From Candidatus Hydrogenedentes bacterium ADurb.Bin170 (GTDB lineage: Bacteria; Hydrogenedentota; Hydrogenedentia; Hydrogenedentales; CAITNO01), in contig MWCY01000004.1 in assembly GCA_002070275.1 (NCBI GenBank), positions 34,837 through 98,836 of the forward strand: a stretch of DNA of 64,000 nucleotides, read 5' to 3'. Every line of letters starts with the position of its first letter. Position 1 is the stretch's first letter. Position numbers and translations under genes: made by a program. Below are positions 27,592-35,926 of the stretch, piece by piece. The notes beneath the pieces were generated by a model, which was not told where the DNA came from, did no database searches, and saw nothing but the letters and a program-made list of their open reading frames with translations.

Positions 27592-29052
27592 ATGAGCTCC
27601 AGCAACAGGTCCGATTATTCCGCAGCATTGCCGTGGCGGCGTATTCTGATTGTTATTATTGTTACCGGTGCACTGGCTGCAGGGGCGACTCTGGGAGTCA
27701 CCGGGCTCCTCATCAACATCTTCCAACGCCAGCAGGAAGCGAAGAACCCCTTCATGCGTGTCGTTGAAGTGACCGATGAAACAACCGATCCTGCGCAATG
27801 GGGCATGAATTTCCCCATGCAGTATGATCAGTATAAGCAGACTGTTGATATGGAGCGCACTAATTTCGGCGGCAGTGAAGCGGTACCCCACACTCCTACC
27901 GATGAAGATCCCCGCACAGTGACAGCCAAGAGCAAACTGGAAACAATCCCTCTTCTCAAACGCCTTTGGGCAGGCTATGCCTTTTCCATCGACTACAGGG
28001 AAAAGCGCGGTCATGCCTATATGCTTGATGACCAGACCTTCACGCAGCGCCAGAAAGTGCAGCAGTACGGAAACTGCATGAACTGCCATGCCTCCATGTA
28101 TACAGTGTATAAAGAGATTGGCAATGGCGATCTTCAGGCCGGTTTTGAAAAAATCAACCCCATGAAGTATCAGGATGCCCGAAAACTGGTAGAACATCCT
28201 GTGGCCTGTATTGATTGCCACGACCCGGAAACCATGCAGCTTCGCATTACCCGCCCGTCTTTCATGACCGGCATCCGTGCCGCAAAACTTGCGGAAGAAG
28301 GTATTGCCGATTATGACGTGAACACCATGGCAACGCGCCAGGAAATGCGCACTTTTGTATGTGCCCAATGCCACGTCGAATACTATTTTGCTCCGGATGA
28401 AAGCCGCCGCCTCACCTTCCCCTGGTATAAAGGCCGCCGGGCAGATCAGATTCTCGACTATTACAGTGAAATCGGCTTTACAGACTGGACACACAAAGAA
28501 ACCGGCGCCCAGATGCTCAAGGCACAGCACCCGGAATTTGAAATGTGGAGCCAGGGCACCCATTCGGCAGCAGGGGTCGCTTGTGCAGATTGCCATATGC
28601 CTTACATGCGTCAGGGCGGCCTGAAGATCAGTGATCACCATGTACGCAGCCCGCTGTTGAACATCAATAACTCCTGCCAGACATGCCATAAAGTATCGGA
28701 AGAAGAACTCCTGCAGCGGGTAAACCGCATTCAGGAACGCACTGTGGAAATGTGCAATATGGCTCTTGAGGGGCTTGCCACCTTCATCGACGATCTCGTA
28801 GAAGCAAAAGATGGTGGTCTGGCTGAAGCGCAATTGCATGAGGCCTATCAGTGCCAGCGCGGTGCCAGCTTCCTTATCGACATTGTACAGTCTGAAAACT
28901 CTCACGGATTCCATGCTCCCCAGGAATCAGCCCGTCTTCTTTTTAAAGCAATGGATTATCTGCGCCGCGGTGAAATCGCGCTGCAGGCAAAAGAAATAGC
29001 AGCAAAGGAAGAAGCCCCCTCATCTTTGGAAGCAACAGAGACCGCTTCTTGA
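27592..29052 (+). CDS. nrfA: cytochrome c nitrite reductase, heme-1 motif CXXCH
   Basis: 486-aa pentaheme enzyme reducing nitrite to ammonium in the periplasm. Heme motifs are CMNCH (C162), CIDCH (C206), CAQCH (C257), CADCH (C331) and CQTCH (C362). Tyr264 just after the third motif and the KAQH sequence (Lys310, His313) match the active-site Tyr and His of the family. In most NrfA the catalytic heme is bound through CXXCK with Lys as ligand; here the first motif has His. Variants of this type are known, for example in Campylobacter. The N-terminal hydrophobic stretch (17-43) may be an uncleaved anchor. GAAAGGA lies upstream. Confidence 0.94.
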   Translation: MSSSNRSDYSAALPWRRILIVIIVTGALAAGATLGVTGLLINIFQRQQEAKNPFMRVVEVTDETTDPAQWGMNFPMQYDQYKQTVDMERTNFGGSEAVPHTPTDEDPRTVTAKSKLETIPLLKRLWAGYAFSIDYREKRGHAYMLDDQTFTQRQKVQQYGNCMNCHASMYTVYKEIGNGDLQAGFEKINPMKYQDARKLVEHPVACIDCHDPETMQLRITRPSFMTGIRAAKLAEEGIADYDVNTMATRQEMRTFVCAQCHVEYYFAPDESRRLTFPWYKGRRADQILDYYSEIGFTDWTHKETGAQMLKAQHPEFEMWSQGTHSAAGVACADCHMPYMRQGGLKISDHHVRSPLLNINNSCQTCHKVSEEELLQRVNRIQERTVEMCNMALEGLATFIDDLVEAKDGGLAEAQLHEAYQCQRGASFLIDIVQSENSHGFHAPQESARLLFKAMDYLRRGEIALQAKEIAAKEEAPSSLEATETAS

Positions 29053-29090
29053 GCGCCCGACCAAAATAGTACCTGTGTAAAAAGAACATG

Positions 29091-29124
29091 CCTCCTGCCG
29101 TACAGATGCGGCAGGAGGCTTTTT
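29091..29124 (+). terminator. intrinsic terminator after nrfA
   Basis: A perfect 10-base stem (CCTCCTGCCG at 29091-29100, CGGCAGGAGG at 29109-29118) with an 8-base loop is followed by CTTTTT. It closes the nrfHA transcript about 40 bases after the stop codon. Confidence 0.9.
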
Positions 29125-29438
29125 AAATCCTGCATTGTCGACTGTCATTATCGCAACTACAGTATTACCGATGTACTCTCAGATTCATTCTCTTTAATTT
29201 ATTTTCATGCCGTTTTTTATACGACTCTTTGCGGTTTTCTAAATAGGTTCCTTGCGAAGTCTGCAGATCATTGACTATTCGAGAAGAAAAACAACAGCAT
29301 TGGTTAAGATAAAGGGCACGCAAAAAGACTGTGCTCCTCTATTTCTGTTACGGCGTCAATTCGGTTAAAATAAACCCACGCAGCCTTTCTGCTCTCTGTT
29401 GTAAATCTTTTTTTGCATAGGGTCACACTACAGAATCC
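29125..29438 (+). other. intergenic region before formyltetrahydrofolate cyclo-ligase
   Basis: 314 bases without an ORF. It contains two similar promoter-like elements (GGTTAAGATAAA near 29302 and GGTTAAAATAAA near 29363). A pair of complementary heptamers, ACAACAG (29291-29297) and CTGTTGT (29396-29402), is followed by seven T at 29408-29414. The region could hold a small RNA, but I see no recognised family. A ribosome-binding site for 29439 is weak (AGGGT). Confidence 0.25.
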
Positions 29439-30035
29439 ATGTCAGAGCCTTTTTCGTCAAAGTCAGAAGCACGGCTTTTTTATCTGGAAAAAAGGAGATC
29501 CCTTTCTTCCGAAGACTGGCAGGCAAAAAGCGGAAGCATCTTCCAGCGTATCATCAATTCTTCCTTCTATCAGGAAAGTAATGCCGTGCTGTGCTACATC
29601 TCATCTAAGGACAATGAAGTTGACACACATGCACTTCTTGCCATTGCCGCAAAGAGCGGAAAACGTGTTCTGGTTCCCTATACCGCCCACTGCCTCCCGG
29701 GCACTATGCGCTGGGCTGAGATGCAGCCGGGGGCTGAACTCGTTAGAAGCGCTTTCGGCTTGCTAGAGCCTGCTCCCGGAACAGTGGCTTTGCGCACGCC
29801 CCCGCCAGGCTCCCTCTGTATCATCCCGGGAATTGCGTTCACACGGGAAGGGCATCGTTTGGGATATGGCGGCGGGTATTATGATCGATTTTTAAAAAGC
29901 CACAAGGGCGTTCGGGTAGCATTGGGATTTGATTTACAAATAGCAGACTCGCTCCCCTTCGATAATTTTGACGAAACAGTGCATTATCTGGTTACCGAGA
30001 CTGAGGTTATCCACGCGTCAAAAGAAAGCCGTTGA
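29439..30035 (+). CDS. 5-formyltetrahydrofolate cyclo-ligase
   Basis: 198 aa, normal for the family (MTHFS, also called YgfA or Fau). The ATP-binding basic N-terminus (YLEKRRSLS) and the C-terminal signature GHRLGYGGGYYDRFL are intact. It converts 5-formyl-THF to 5,10-methenyl-THF with ATP in the cytoplasm. It stands alone between two terminators. Confidence 0.94.
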   Translation: MSEPFSSKSEARLFYLEKRRSLSSEDWQAKSGSIFQRIINSSFYQESNAVLCYISSKDNEVDTHALLAIAAKSGKRVLVPYTAHCLPGTMRWAEMQPGAELVRSAFGLLEPAPGTVALRTPPPGSLCIIPGIAFTREGHRLGYGGGYYDRFLKSHKGVRVALGFDLQIADSLPFDNFDETVHYLVTETEVIHASKESR

Positions 30036-30092
30036 AGGGCGCAGAGCGTCTCCTTTTCTACGGCATACGTTCCTCTCTCACAGTAATAAAAA

Positions 30093-30122
30093 AGCCCGAA
30101 GACCAGATAGGACCTTCGGGCT
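30093..30122. terminator. bidirectional intrinsic terminator
   Basis: The stem AGCCCGAAG (30093-30101) / CTTCGGGCT (30114-30122) lies between the convergent cyclo-ligase and pilQ genes. It has an A-rich run on its left and GTAGTTTTTT on its right, so it can stop transcription from both sides. Confidence 0.85.
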
Positions 30123-30148
30123 GTAGTTTTTTATTTTAAGGAAGAGAA

Positions 30149-32413
30149 TTACGGTTCCCGACGCCACTTCCACTGAAGTTCTTTTACCGCCTGGGGATGA
30201 CGTGTGTCATAAAGGGTGGTTTCCCAGGCGTCTGCTTTCATCTCTTTGGGCGGCACATCTTCCAGGACCTGCTGCTGATGCGGACTTAACTGGTAATCTT
30301 GTTCATTCACAACTGAGCATGTAAGGAACACAAGAAGATCGTTAATCTGTTCGGTTCGGCTATTGGAACGGAAAGCAAAATTAATAATAGGCAAATCACC
30401 CAGCACCGGAATTTTCTTAGCTGTTGATGTGCCTTGAGACTTCCTCAGCCCACCGATAAAAATCGTCTGGCCTGTCTGCATGCGCATGGTTGATGCAACT
30501 TCACGCTTGTCTTCAATAGGGACACCCTGAAATTCGCCGGAAACATAACTTTCTTTGCCTTCCAGCTTGCAAATGATCGTATTATCATGCGTTACTCGTG
30601 GGGTAACTGTCAGAACTGTACCAATTTCTTTAAAGCGCGTATTGGTTTGGGAACCGCCCGCATTTGTCTGCGACAACTCAATATAGGGGATTTCCTGAGC
30701 GATGGAAATATTAGCGGATTCATTTTCTACTGTAAGCAGCATAGGATTGGAGAGCAGGCGACCATTTCTGTTACGAACCTCCGCCTGAATAAGCCCGCTC
30801 CAGTCGATATGATCACCCAGAAGGCTGAAGGTAAGCATTCCTGCAGGCTGCCGCAGTGCCTCAAGGTCCGCACCAAGAGCAAGTTCCTGAATATTTCCTA
30901 AGCTCTTACCTTCTTCTCCCAGCAATGCCTGGCGTCTGGACATACGATGAAGAGAATTCATCAGCCATTTTACACCTGTGTCGGCATCATCAGAAAGCAG
31001 CGCTTCAACAACCATGGAGTCAATTAAAACCTGCTTGGTGGGAATATCCAGGGTTTTAATCAGATCCGAAATCTGCTCTACCACCACAGGAAGATCCGTG
31101 ATAATCAGATGGCGTGCACGCTCATCAGCAGACGCCTTCCCTATACGGGGGCTCAGCATTTTATCAATGACAGGCACCAACTTCTGGGGTTCGCAATAAT
31201 TAAGACTGATGGCACGTGTTTCAGTGGGAAGAACAGGCTCAGCCACGTCAAGCTGATGAGCCATGGCAGCGAGTTCGTCGACTCTGGCTTTTGGTGCGCT
31301 GATAATAAGAACGTTGGTTGCCTTGTTTGAAGATATGCTGATTTGCGCTTCTTCGCGGGCACCTTTGGTCACGTCCGTGAGTACCTTCCGAACATCGTCA
31401 ACATTGGCGTTGTCCATGGCAACCATGACTGTTTTCCGGTTAACCGATGCTGCTTCTTCATAAGGCACGACAAAGAAAATTCCGTCCTCTTCGATCAGGC
31501 CCAGACCATTCATGCGCAAAACAGTTTCCATGGCTACATGAAGCGGAACCTGATAAAGATTCGCTGTCACAGAACCTTTCAGATCTGCGCCGGCAATAAT
31601 ATTAATGTTCGCTTTAAGTGCAAGAATGGCAACCACATGGCTTAAATCGGTATTTCTGAAATCCAGATTAACCAGATCGTTCAATGAGCCTGATTTCGGT
31701 GCACGGTTCGGCGCCTGCGCAGGATCTGATCCGTCTTTAGAAAACAAAGCCGTATCGCTGGAACCGGAGGGCGCCCCTGCCGTCACTGATCCACCGCCCG
31801 GCGTTTCCGAGCCGTCAGATAAAGTCCTCAGTTGCGAAACCAGGGAAGCATTGGCATCTTTTACATCCTGAGACGTCTGCACACGCGGGGCAGGCGGAAG
31901 CGGACCTTCCTCTTCCTCTGCTACTTCCTGTGCCGCATCCACCTTAGGTGCTGGCTCTCTTTCCGGAAGGTCAGGCGCGTCGGCAGCCGCATCGTCACCG
32001 GGTGCCGCCGCATTCTGATTGTCAACGCCGTCCGCTGCCTCATAGGTATCGGCCACTTCGGACGGATCGTTCATCTGAAGCACTGCCAGAACCTTCTGTT
32101 CCATGCCGGACACTGGCCCCAAGTCCTTGTCAATAATCTGCAAAGACACGGCTTCCGGGTCTTTAGTTGCTGTCATTTCCTGCTCATTGACAAAGTCAAC
32201 CAGCATAGATTTCAGCATATCTGCCTTCTGCGCATGAGCAGTTCCCGGTGAATTATTGGCAGGCAACTGAATCACCTGCTGTGCAAGGGGCGCGCTGCTT
32301 TCCAATAACGCACTGGGCTTTGCCTGAAGTTCCATTTCCGCCCAAGCAACTGCCGCCAACAACAGAACGGCCACACTTAGGCCTACCGCCTTAACATGCC
32401 GGTGGTAACGCAT
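30149..32413 (-). CDS. pilQ: type IV pilus secretin PilQ
   Basis: 754 aa. It has a signal peptide (about 1-25, cut near AWA), a long acidic Ala/Pro/Glu-rich linker (120-240), and an STN/AMIN-like domain at about 247-320 (VNLDFRNTDLSHVVAIL). Secretin N-domains lie to about 470. The secretin core lies at about 510-715, with VTPRVTHDNTIICKLEG, GQTIFIGGLRKS and KIPVLGDLPIINFAFRS. It forms the outer-membrane ring through which the pilus passes. It is last in pilMNOPQ and is followed by a bidirectional terminator. The acidic linker is longer than in many PilQ proteins. Confidence 0.93.
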   Translation of the reverse strand: MRYHRHVKAVGLSVAVLLLAAVAWAEMELQAKPSALLESSAPLAQQVIQLPANNSPGTAHAQKADMLKSMLVDFVNEQEMTATKDPEAVSLQIIDKDLGPVSGMEQKVLAVLQMNDPSEVADTYEAADGVDNQNAAAPGDDAAADAPDLPEREPAPKVDAAQEVAEEEEGPLPPAPRVQTSQDVKDANASLVSQLRTLSDGSETPGGGSVTAGAPSGSSDTALFSKDGSDPAQAPNRAPKSGSLNDLVNLDFRNTDLSHVVAILALKANINIIAGADLKGSVTANLYQVPLHVAMETVLRMNGLGLIEEDGIFFVVPYEEAASVNRKTVMVAMDNANVDDVRKVLTDVTKGAREEAQISISSNKATNVLIISAPKARVDELAAMAHQLDVAEPVLPTETRAISLNYCEPQKLVPVIDKMLSPRIGKASADERARHLIITDLPVVVEQISDLIKTLDIPTKQVLIDSMVVEALLSDDADTGVKWLMNSLHRMSRRQALLGEEGKSLGNIQELALGADLEALRQPAGMLTFSLLGDHIDWSGLIQAEVRNRNGRLLSNPMLLTVENESANISIAQEIPYIELSQTNAGGSQTNTRFKEIGTVLTVTPRVTHDNTIICKLEGKESYVSGEFQGVPIEDKREVASTMRMQTGQTIFIGGLRKSQGTSTAKKIPVLGDLPIINFAFRSNSRTEQINDLLVFLTCSVVNEQDYQLSPHQQQVLEDVPPKEMKADAWETTLYDTRHPQAVKELQWKWRREP

Positions 32414-32416
32414 AAA

Positions 32417-32989
32417 TCAGAACTCCTTCATTTCCACAGGGATTATGGCTTCGCCAACCTTGAACAAAACACGTAATGGCTCAATAGAATGCACAACTGC
32501 ACCATTAGGAAATTCATAGCCGACATGAACAACAATATCATCCACAATAGCAACGGGAAACTGTTTATCCCAAATAATTCCACTTACGACGCGCGTTGCC
32601 GTGGTCCCCCGTTGTACATATGCCAGTGCGTCCGTCTCATCAGCGGCTGCTGATTCTGCCGCCAGTCCGGGAGGAAGATTCCCGACCAATGGTGCCATGG
32701 GATCTCTCGCCGTCCTGGACAAAGCATAATCAAAAGGTACCACCTCAACCGTGGCAATCAACGCGGCAATATCAATTGAGGCAAGAGCAGCCGCATCGGC
32801 TACTGGTGCTCCCTTTGCATTTGAGGAACTTTTCTTGCTGGTCGTTTTTGATTTCTCGGCTGTTTTGGTGTCTGCAGACCTGCCACCGCTGCTGGAGCCG
32901 CTGAGACCGAATTGGTAAACAAGAACACCTATCAGCACGACCCCGAGGACGGCAGCCATAATGATCTGTTTTTTATTTTGTTCATTCAT
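32417..32989 (-). CDS. pilP: PilP-like pilus assembly protein
   Basis: 190 aa. One N-terminal membrane segment (about 8-27), a Ser/Lys-rich linker, and a C-terminal beta domain (VVSGIIWDKQFPVAIVDD) resembling the homology region of PilP/GspC. No lipobox is seen, unlike classical PilP lipoproteins. It would link the inner-membrane PilNO complex to PilQ. It overlaps pilO by four bases and ends three bases before pilQ. The assignment leans on position as well as on the domain. Confidence 0.75.
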   Translation of the reverse strand: MNEQNKKQIIMAAVLGVVLIGVLVYQFGLSGSSSGGRSADTKTAEKSKTTSKKSSSNAKGAPVADAAALASIDIAALIATVEVVPFDYALSRTARDPMAPLVGNLPPGLAAESAAADETDALAYVQRGTTATRVVSGIIWDKQFPVAIVDDIVVHVGYEFPNGAVVHSIEPLRVLFKVGEAIIPVEMKEF

Positions 32990-33561
32990 TCTTTGATTTC
33001 CGGTTCATTCAGGAATCTGAAAGTGCTGAGAACAAAAGTTGCCTTGGAAATGCCTTCAATTTCTTCGTCAATATCCAAGTCGGAAATTTTGAGATAACGC
33101 TCGTCTCTCTCAAGCATATTAATAAAAGAAACGATCTGATGAAACTGTCCGTCCGTAATGGCTTTGTACGGGATCACTTCCATATCATTATTTAAGGTCT
33201 TCCGGGTAGGCAAAGAAGACAATTGTACGCGCAGCCCCATCTCATAACCAAGTTTTTCAAAGCGCGCCAAAAGTGCCGGGATCTTGCGTTCTTCAGGCAG
33301 TCTGTCTTCAAAAGACTCAACCAGATGGTTCATTTCCTGCGCCTCTTTACGGAGATCCTCAATCCCATCCGTAAGAGCGTGCGCTTCTTTCAGTTCTTTA
33401 CTGATCCGCACAGCTTCAGCTTCCTGTGCCTTGATTCTATTTTGGAGCTTTGTATACCCGAAAAGATAAAAGGCAACAAAAAGCAGGGCTGTTACACCGA
33501 GGGTGATACCCACGAATGCCCAATCCTGCCGGGTAATCTTTCCTTTTGCTAGTACTGCCAT
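32986..33561 (-). CDS. pilO: PilO-like pilus assembly protein
   Basis: 191 aa with the PilO layout: N-terminal membrane helix (about 15-38), coiled coil (38-85), and a ferredoxin-like alpha/beta domain (FEKLGYEMGLRVQ to VLSTFRFLNEP). With PilN it forms the periplasmic alignment complex of type IV pili. It overlaps pilP by four bases and lies about 60 bases after pilN. Confidence 0.85.
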   Translation of the reverse strand: MAVLAKGKITRQDWAFVGITLGVTALLFVAFYLFGYTKLQNRIKAQEAEAVRISKELKEAHALTDGIEDLRKEAQEMNHLVESFEDRLPEERKIPALLARFEKLGYEMGLRVQLSSLPTRKTLNNDMEVIPYKAITDGQFHQIVSFINMLERDERYLKISDLDIDEEIEGISKATFVLSTFRFLNEPEIKE

Positions 33562-33620
33562 ATGTAATTCCTGTTTTGTGATTGTGGCTGCTTAAAGCGC
33601 CTCGTCAGTGCGTAACAGGG

Positions 33621-34283
33621 TCAACCTCCAATTATATATTCAAAAGTAAATTCGCGGACGGGATGTCCGTTAAAATCGGTATCCACGATTTTTGAATTGT
33701 ACAGCATAAAATAATTTGAAAAATCTTTGTCATTGGTGGTGCGTGCCGCAAGCGTGGAGGTACTGCTTAACCCGTGCTCGTCATCAATTGCATATCCGGA
33801 CACTTCCAGGATCTGTTTATCCACGGAAACACGGGTCATCCGAACCGCTCCTGTCTTGGCATCCACAACCGGTGCACCTGTCTTCTTATCAAGGGTCGGC
33901 TTTTCTTCAGCAAACTTTTTGGAAGTAATGCGTATCCGCTTGTACCAGATGTTTTCAGGCGTCAGTGTTGCCAGCCGGTGCAATTGTTCAGACCACACTG
34001 TTTTGCCTTCCAGGATCTCCTGAATTGCAAGGATTTTCCTCTGGAGCAAAGATTTCTGCTTAATCAGTTCTTTATGCTCTTCCACAGCCTCCTGCAGCCC
34101 GTCAAGTTCTTTTGTCATCTTTTGAACTTTGCCGTCAACGATAAGCAACTCCGTACGCTGACCAATAAAAATGTTGTACATAAAGACCAGCGCACCCGCC
34201 AGAATCAGCAGACTGACTATATGGGGGATCGGCGTCCGTTGTACCGGCCTCAGCTCTTTTGGCAACAAATTTATTTTTATCAT
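33621..34283 (-). CDS. pilN: PilN-like pilus assembly protein
   Basis: 220 aa from the ATG at 34283; the longer frame upstream overlaps pilM and lacks homology. It begins with IKINLLPKELRP, the conserved PilN segment that contacts PilM. A membrane helix (about 18-38), a coiled coil and a C-terminal domain follow. AAAGGT precedes the start. It lies 13 bases after pilM. Confidence 0.88.
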   Translation of the reverse strand: MIKINLLPKELRPVQRTPIPHIVSLLILAGALVFMYNIFIGQRTELLIVDGKVQKMTKELDGLQEAVEEHKELIKQKSLLQRKILAIQEILEGKTVWSEQLHRLATLTPENIWYKRIRITSKKFAEEKPTLDKKTGAPVVDAKTGAVRMTRVSVDKQILEVSGYAIDDEHGLSSTSTLAARTTNDKDFSNYFMLYNSKIVDTDFNGHPVREFTFEYIIGG

Positions 34284-34296
34284 GCTGCTGTGACCT

Positions 34297-35517
34297 TTAT
34301 AGTTCCGCCATTCCGCGTGCTGCCAGACCGACAGCGACAGCAAATTGTGCGGGGTGGGCATGAAAAGCACTTAGAGAAGCCTCTTCTGAAACTAGAAGGG
34401 CACTTGCCGCCGGATTAACAATTTCTATATCACTGAAATTAAGCACTTCCTGTAGACTTTCAACCAAAGGCGCAAAAGCGACCGGACCACCGCTGATTAA
34501 GATACGGTCTACAGGCTGCTCATACAACTGATGCTCGTAATAGTCAAAGGAACGGCGCAGTTCGACGCCCAGTCTGTTCAAGGGCGAGGCTACCAGGTCG
34601 GACAGTGTCGCCGATTTACCGTAGCCACTGTCCATGTAACTCAATTCAGACTCCATATATCCTTGTTCGTCGTCATGACCACCCATGTATGCTTCTGCCT
34701 GCGGAATATCTTCAAGGAAAGGCGTTTCCATGTAAGCAAAACTGCTTTCCGCACCGCCTGCTTCCTGTGCTTCAGGAACAGACACATGGTCGATGGCATA
34801 ATTTTCAATGGTTGACAGTGCCTGCTCGTAGTTAGAGCGCATGCCCTTGGCAACAGATTGAATCAGTTCCCGGGCTCCCCAGTTCACGTCACGAATGAAA
34901 TTGGAAACACCGTTTTTGACAAATTGAATGCTAGACGAGTTCAGTCCAATATTAATCAGCGCAACTGTTTCGCCCTTCTGGAAAAAGTCGCATGCTTCCG
35001 CGGCATCGGCAAGCGCCAGGGAGTCAACCCCCAAAACACCGCACTCCAACCCCGCCGCACGCATCACCTGAAGGCGCACGTCAACCACTTCTTTACGCGC
35101 CGCCACGAGGAGCACTCTGGTAATATGGCGGCCTTCCTCCGAGTATTCCTCCAGCACGACCCAATCCAGAAAAACATCTTTCAGATCGTAGGGAATGCTG
35201 TTGGTTGCCTCTTTCGCTACCGCTCCCTGAAGCCGTTCTTTCGACACATCGGTCAAACGCGGATACCGAACAACAACAGTCTGACCGGCGAGGGCGCCGA
35301 CGATGAGACTTTGCTGAACCGGCATTCTTTCAAGTGTTCTGCGAACAGCCTCTTCCTGCGCTTTGACCGGGTCAAGATTTAAGAGATTGCGGTCAATAGG
35401 ACACATTGCAGCCTGCTCTATCTTGAGACGGCCCGAAATGCGAGTCATCAAAACAGATTTTACTGCATGCGTGCCGATGTCAACGCCGATGACTTTTCTT
35501 GGTTTTCTGAAGCCCAA
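34297..35517 (-). CDS. pilM: PilM, actin-like pilus assembly ATPase with Tyr-Met-rich insertion
   Basis: 406-aa cytoplasmic actin-like protein with GVDIGTHAVKSV (phosphate-binding loop), INIGLNSSSIQF and DRILISGGPVAF. It binds the PilN N-terminus and couples the motor to the pilus. I chose the TTG at 35517 because a perfect AGGAGG lies 9 bases before it and the protein then begins in the family-typical way; a GTG at 35553 is the longer option. Roughly residues 243-308 form an acidic insertion with four spaced Tyr-Met pairs (YMET, YMGG, YMES, YMDS), which I do not know from other PilM. The gene heads the pilMNOPQ operon. Confidence 0.9.
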   Translation of the reverse strand: MGFRKPRKVIGVDIGTHAVKSVLMTRISGRLKIEQAAMCPIDRNLLNLDPVKAQEEAVRRTLERMPVQQSLIVGALAGQTVVVRYPRLTDVSKERLQGAVAKEATNSIPYDLKDVFLDWVVLEEYSEEGRHITRVLLVAARKEVVDVRLQVMRAAGLECGVLGVDSLALADAAEACDFFQKGETVALINIGLNSSSIQFVKNGVSNFIRDVNWGARELIQSVAKGMRSNYEQALSTIENYAIDHVSVPEAQEAGGAESSFAYMETPFLEDIPQAEAYMGGHDDEQGYMESELSYMDSGYGKSATLSDLVASPLNRLGVELRRSFDYYEHQLYEQPVDRILISGGPVAFAPLVESLQEVLNFSDIEIVNPAASALLVSEEASLSAFHAHPAQFAVAVGLAARGMAEL

Positions 35518-35532
35518 ATGCCGGTACCTCCT
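35518..35532 (-). promoter_or_regulatory. consensus ribosome-binding site deciding the pilM start
   Basis: AGGAGG (35532-35527, read leftward) is 9 bases before TTG at 35517, inside what a longer ORF would read as Arg-Arg codons. Confidence 0.75.
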
Positions 35533-35771
35533 GTATACGTTTTCCGGTATCACAGATGGACAAAATTTTTATCATCTCCGGATGCAGAACCAGGGACTCA
35601 GATCATAATAAATATGCCCGACTTCTCTGTTGCGATCTATCATGACTTCCAGAAATTACATTTCAGTCAACACTTAAATGTGAGATGGTGAAACTTGTTC
35701 CTGATAAGCATCACACATCATAAACTCTCTATTCTTTACTAATAGCATAAATTCCGAAAGTGTCAAGAGTT

Positions 35772-35800
35772 ATTATACTCTCACCCCAAGGCTTTGTCAA
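35772..35800 (-). promoter_or_regulatory. perfect-consensus sigma-70 promoter for pilMNOPQ
   Basis: Read leftward, TTGACA (35800-35795) and TATAAT (35777-35772) are separated by exactly 17 bases: 12 of 12 consensus positions. A second TTGACA (35766-35761) with TATTAG (35744-35739) follows downstream. Transcripts would have a leader of about 220-250 bases before pilM. Confidence 0.8.
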
Positions 35801-35849
35801 GAACTTTCCAAGATTAGTTCGCACGGAAAACGCCATGCCTAACAATACT

Positions 35850-35878
35850 TTTCACAGACGAAAAATTGGTGATATAAA
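35850..35878 (+). promoter_or_regulatory. candidate promoter for the 496-aa membrane protein
   Basis: TTCACA (35851-35856) and TATAAA (35873-35878) with a 16-base spacer lie about 50 bases before the gene at 35927. The 409-base region 35518-35926 also holds the leftward pil promoters and leader; it has no ORF. Confidence 0.45.
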
Positions 35879-35926
35879 TGCAGCTATGCTATGCTGATTT
35901 TTAAGACCCGGAAAAGATAACAGACC

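Noticed and set aside
27556..28914. 452-codon open frame antisense to nrfA
   Set aside because: It lies fully opposite a clear pentaheme nrfA, has no ribosome-binding site, and its sequence is the reverse reading of conserved heme regions; open by codon bias.
29125..29438. 6S RNA gene
   Set aside because: Location is suggestive but no conserved 6S sequence or convincing central-bulge structure could be read by eye.
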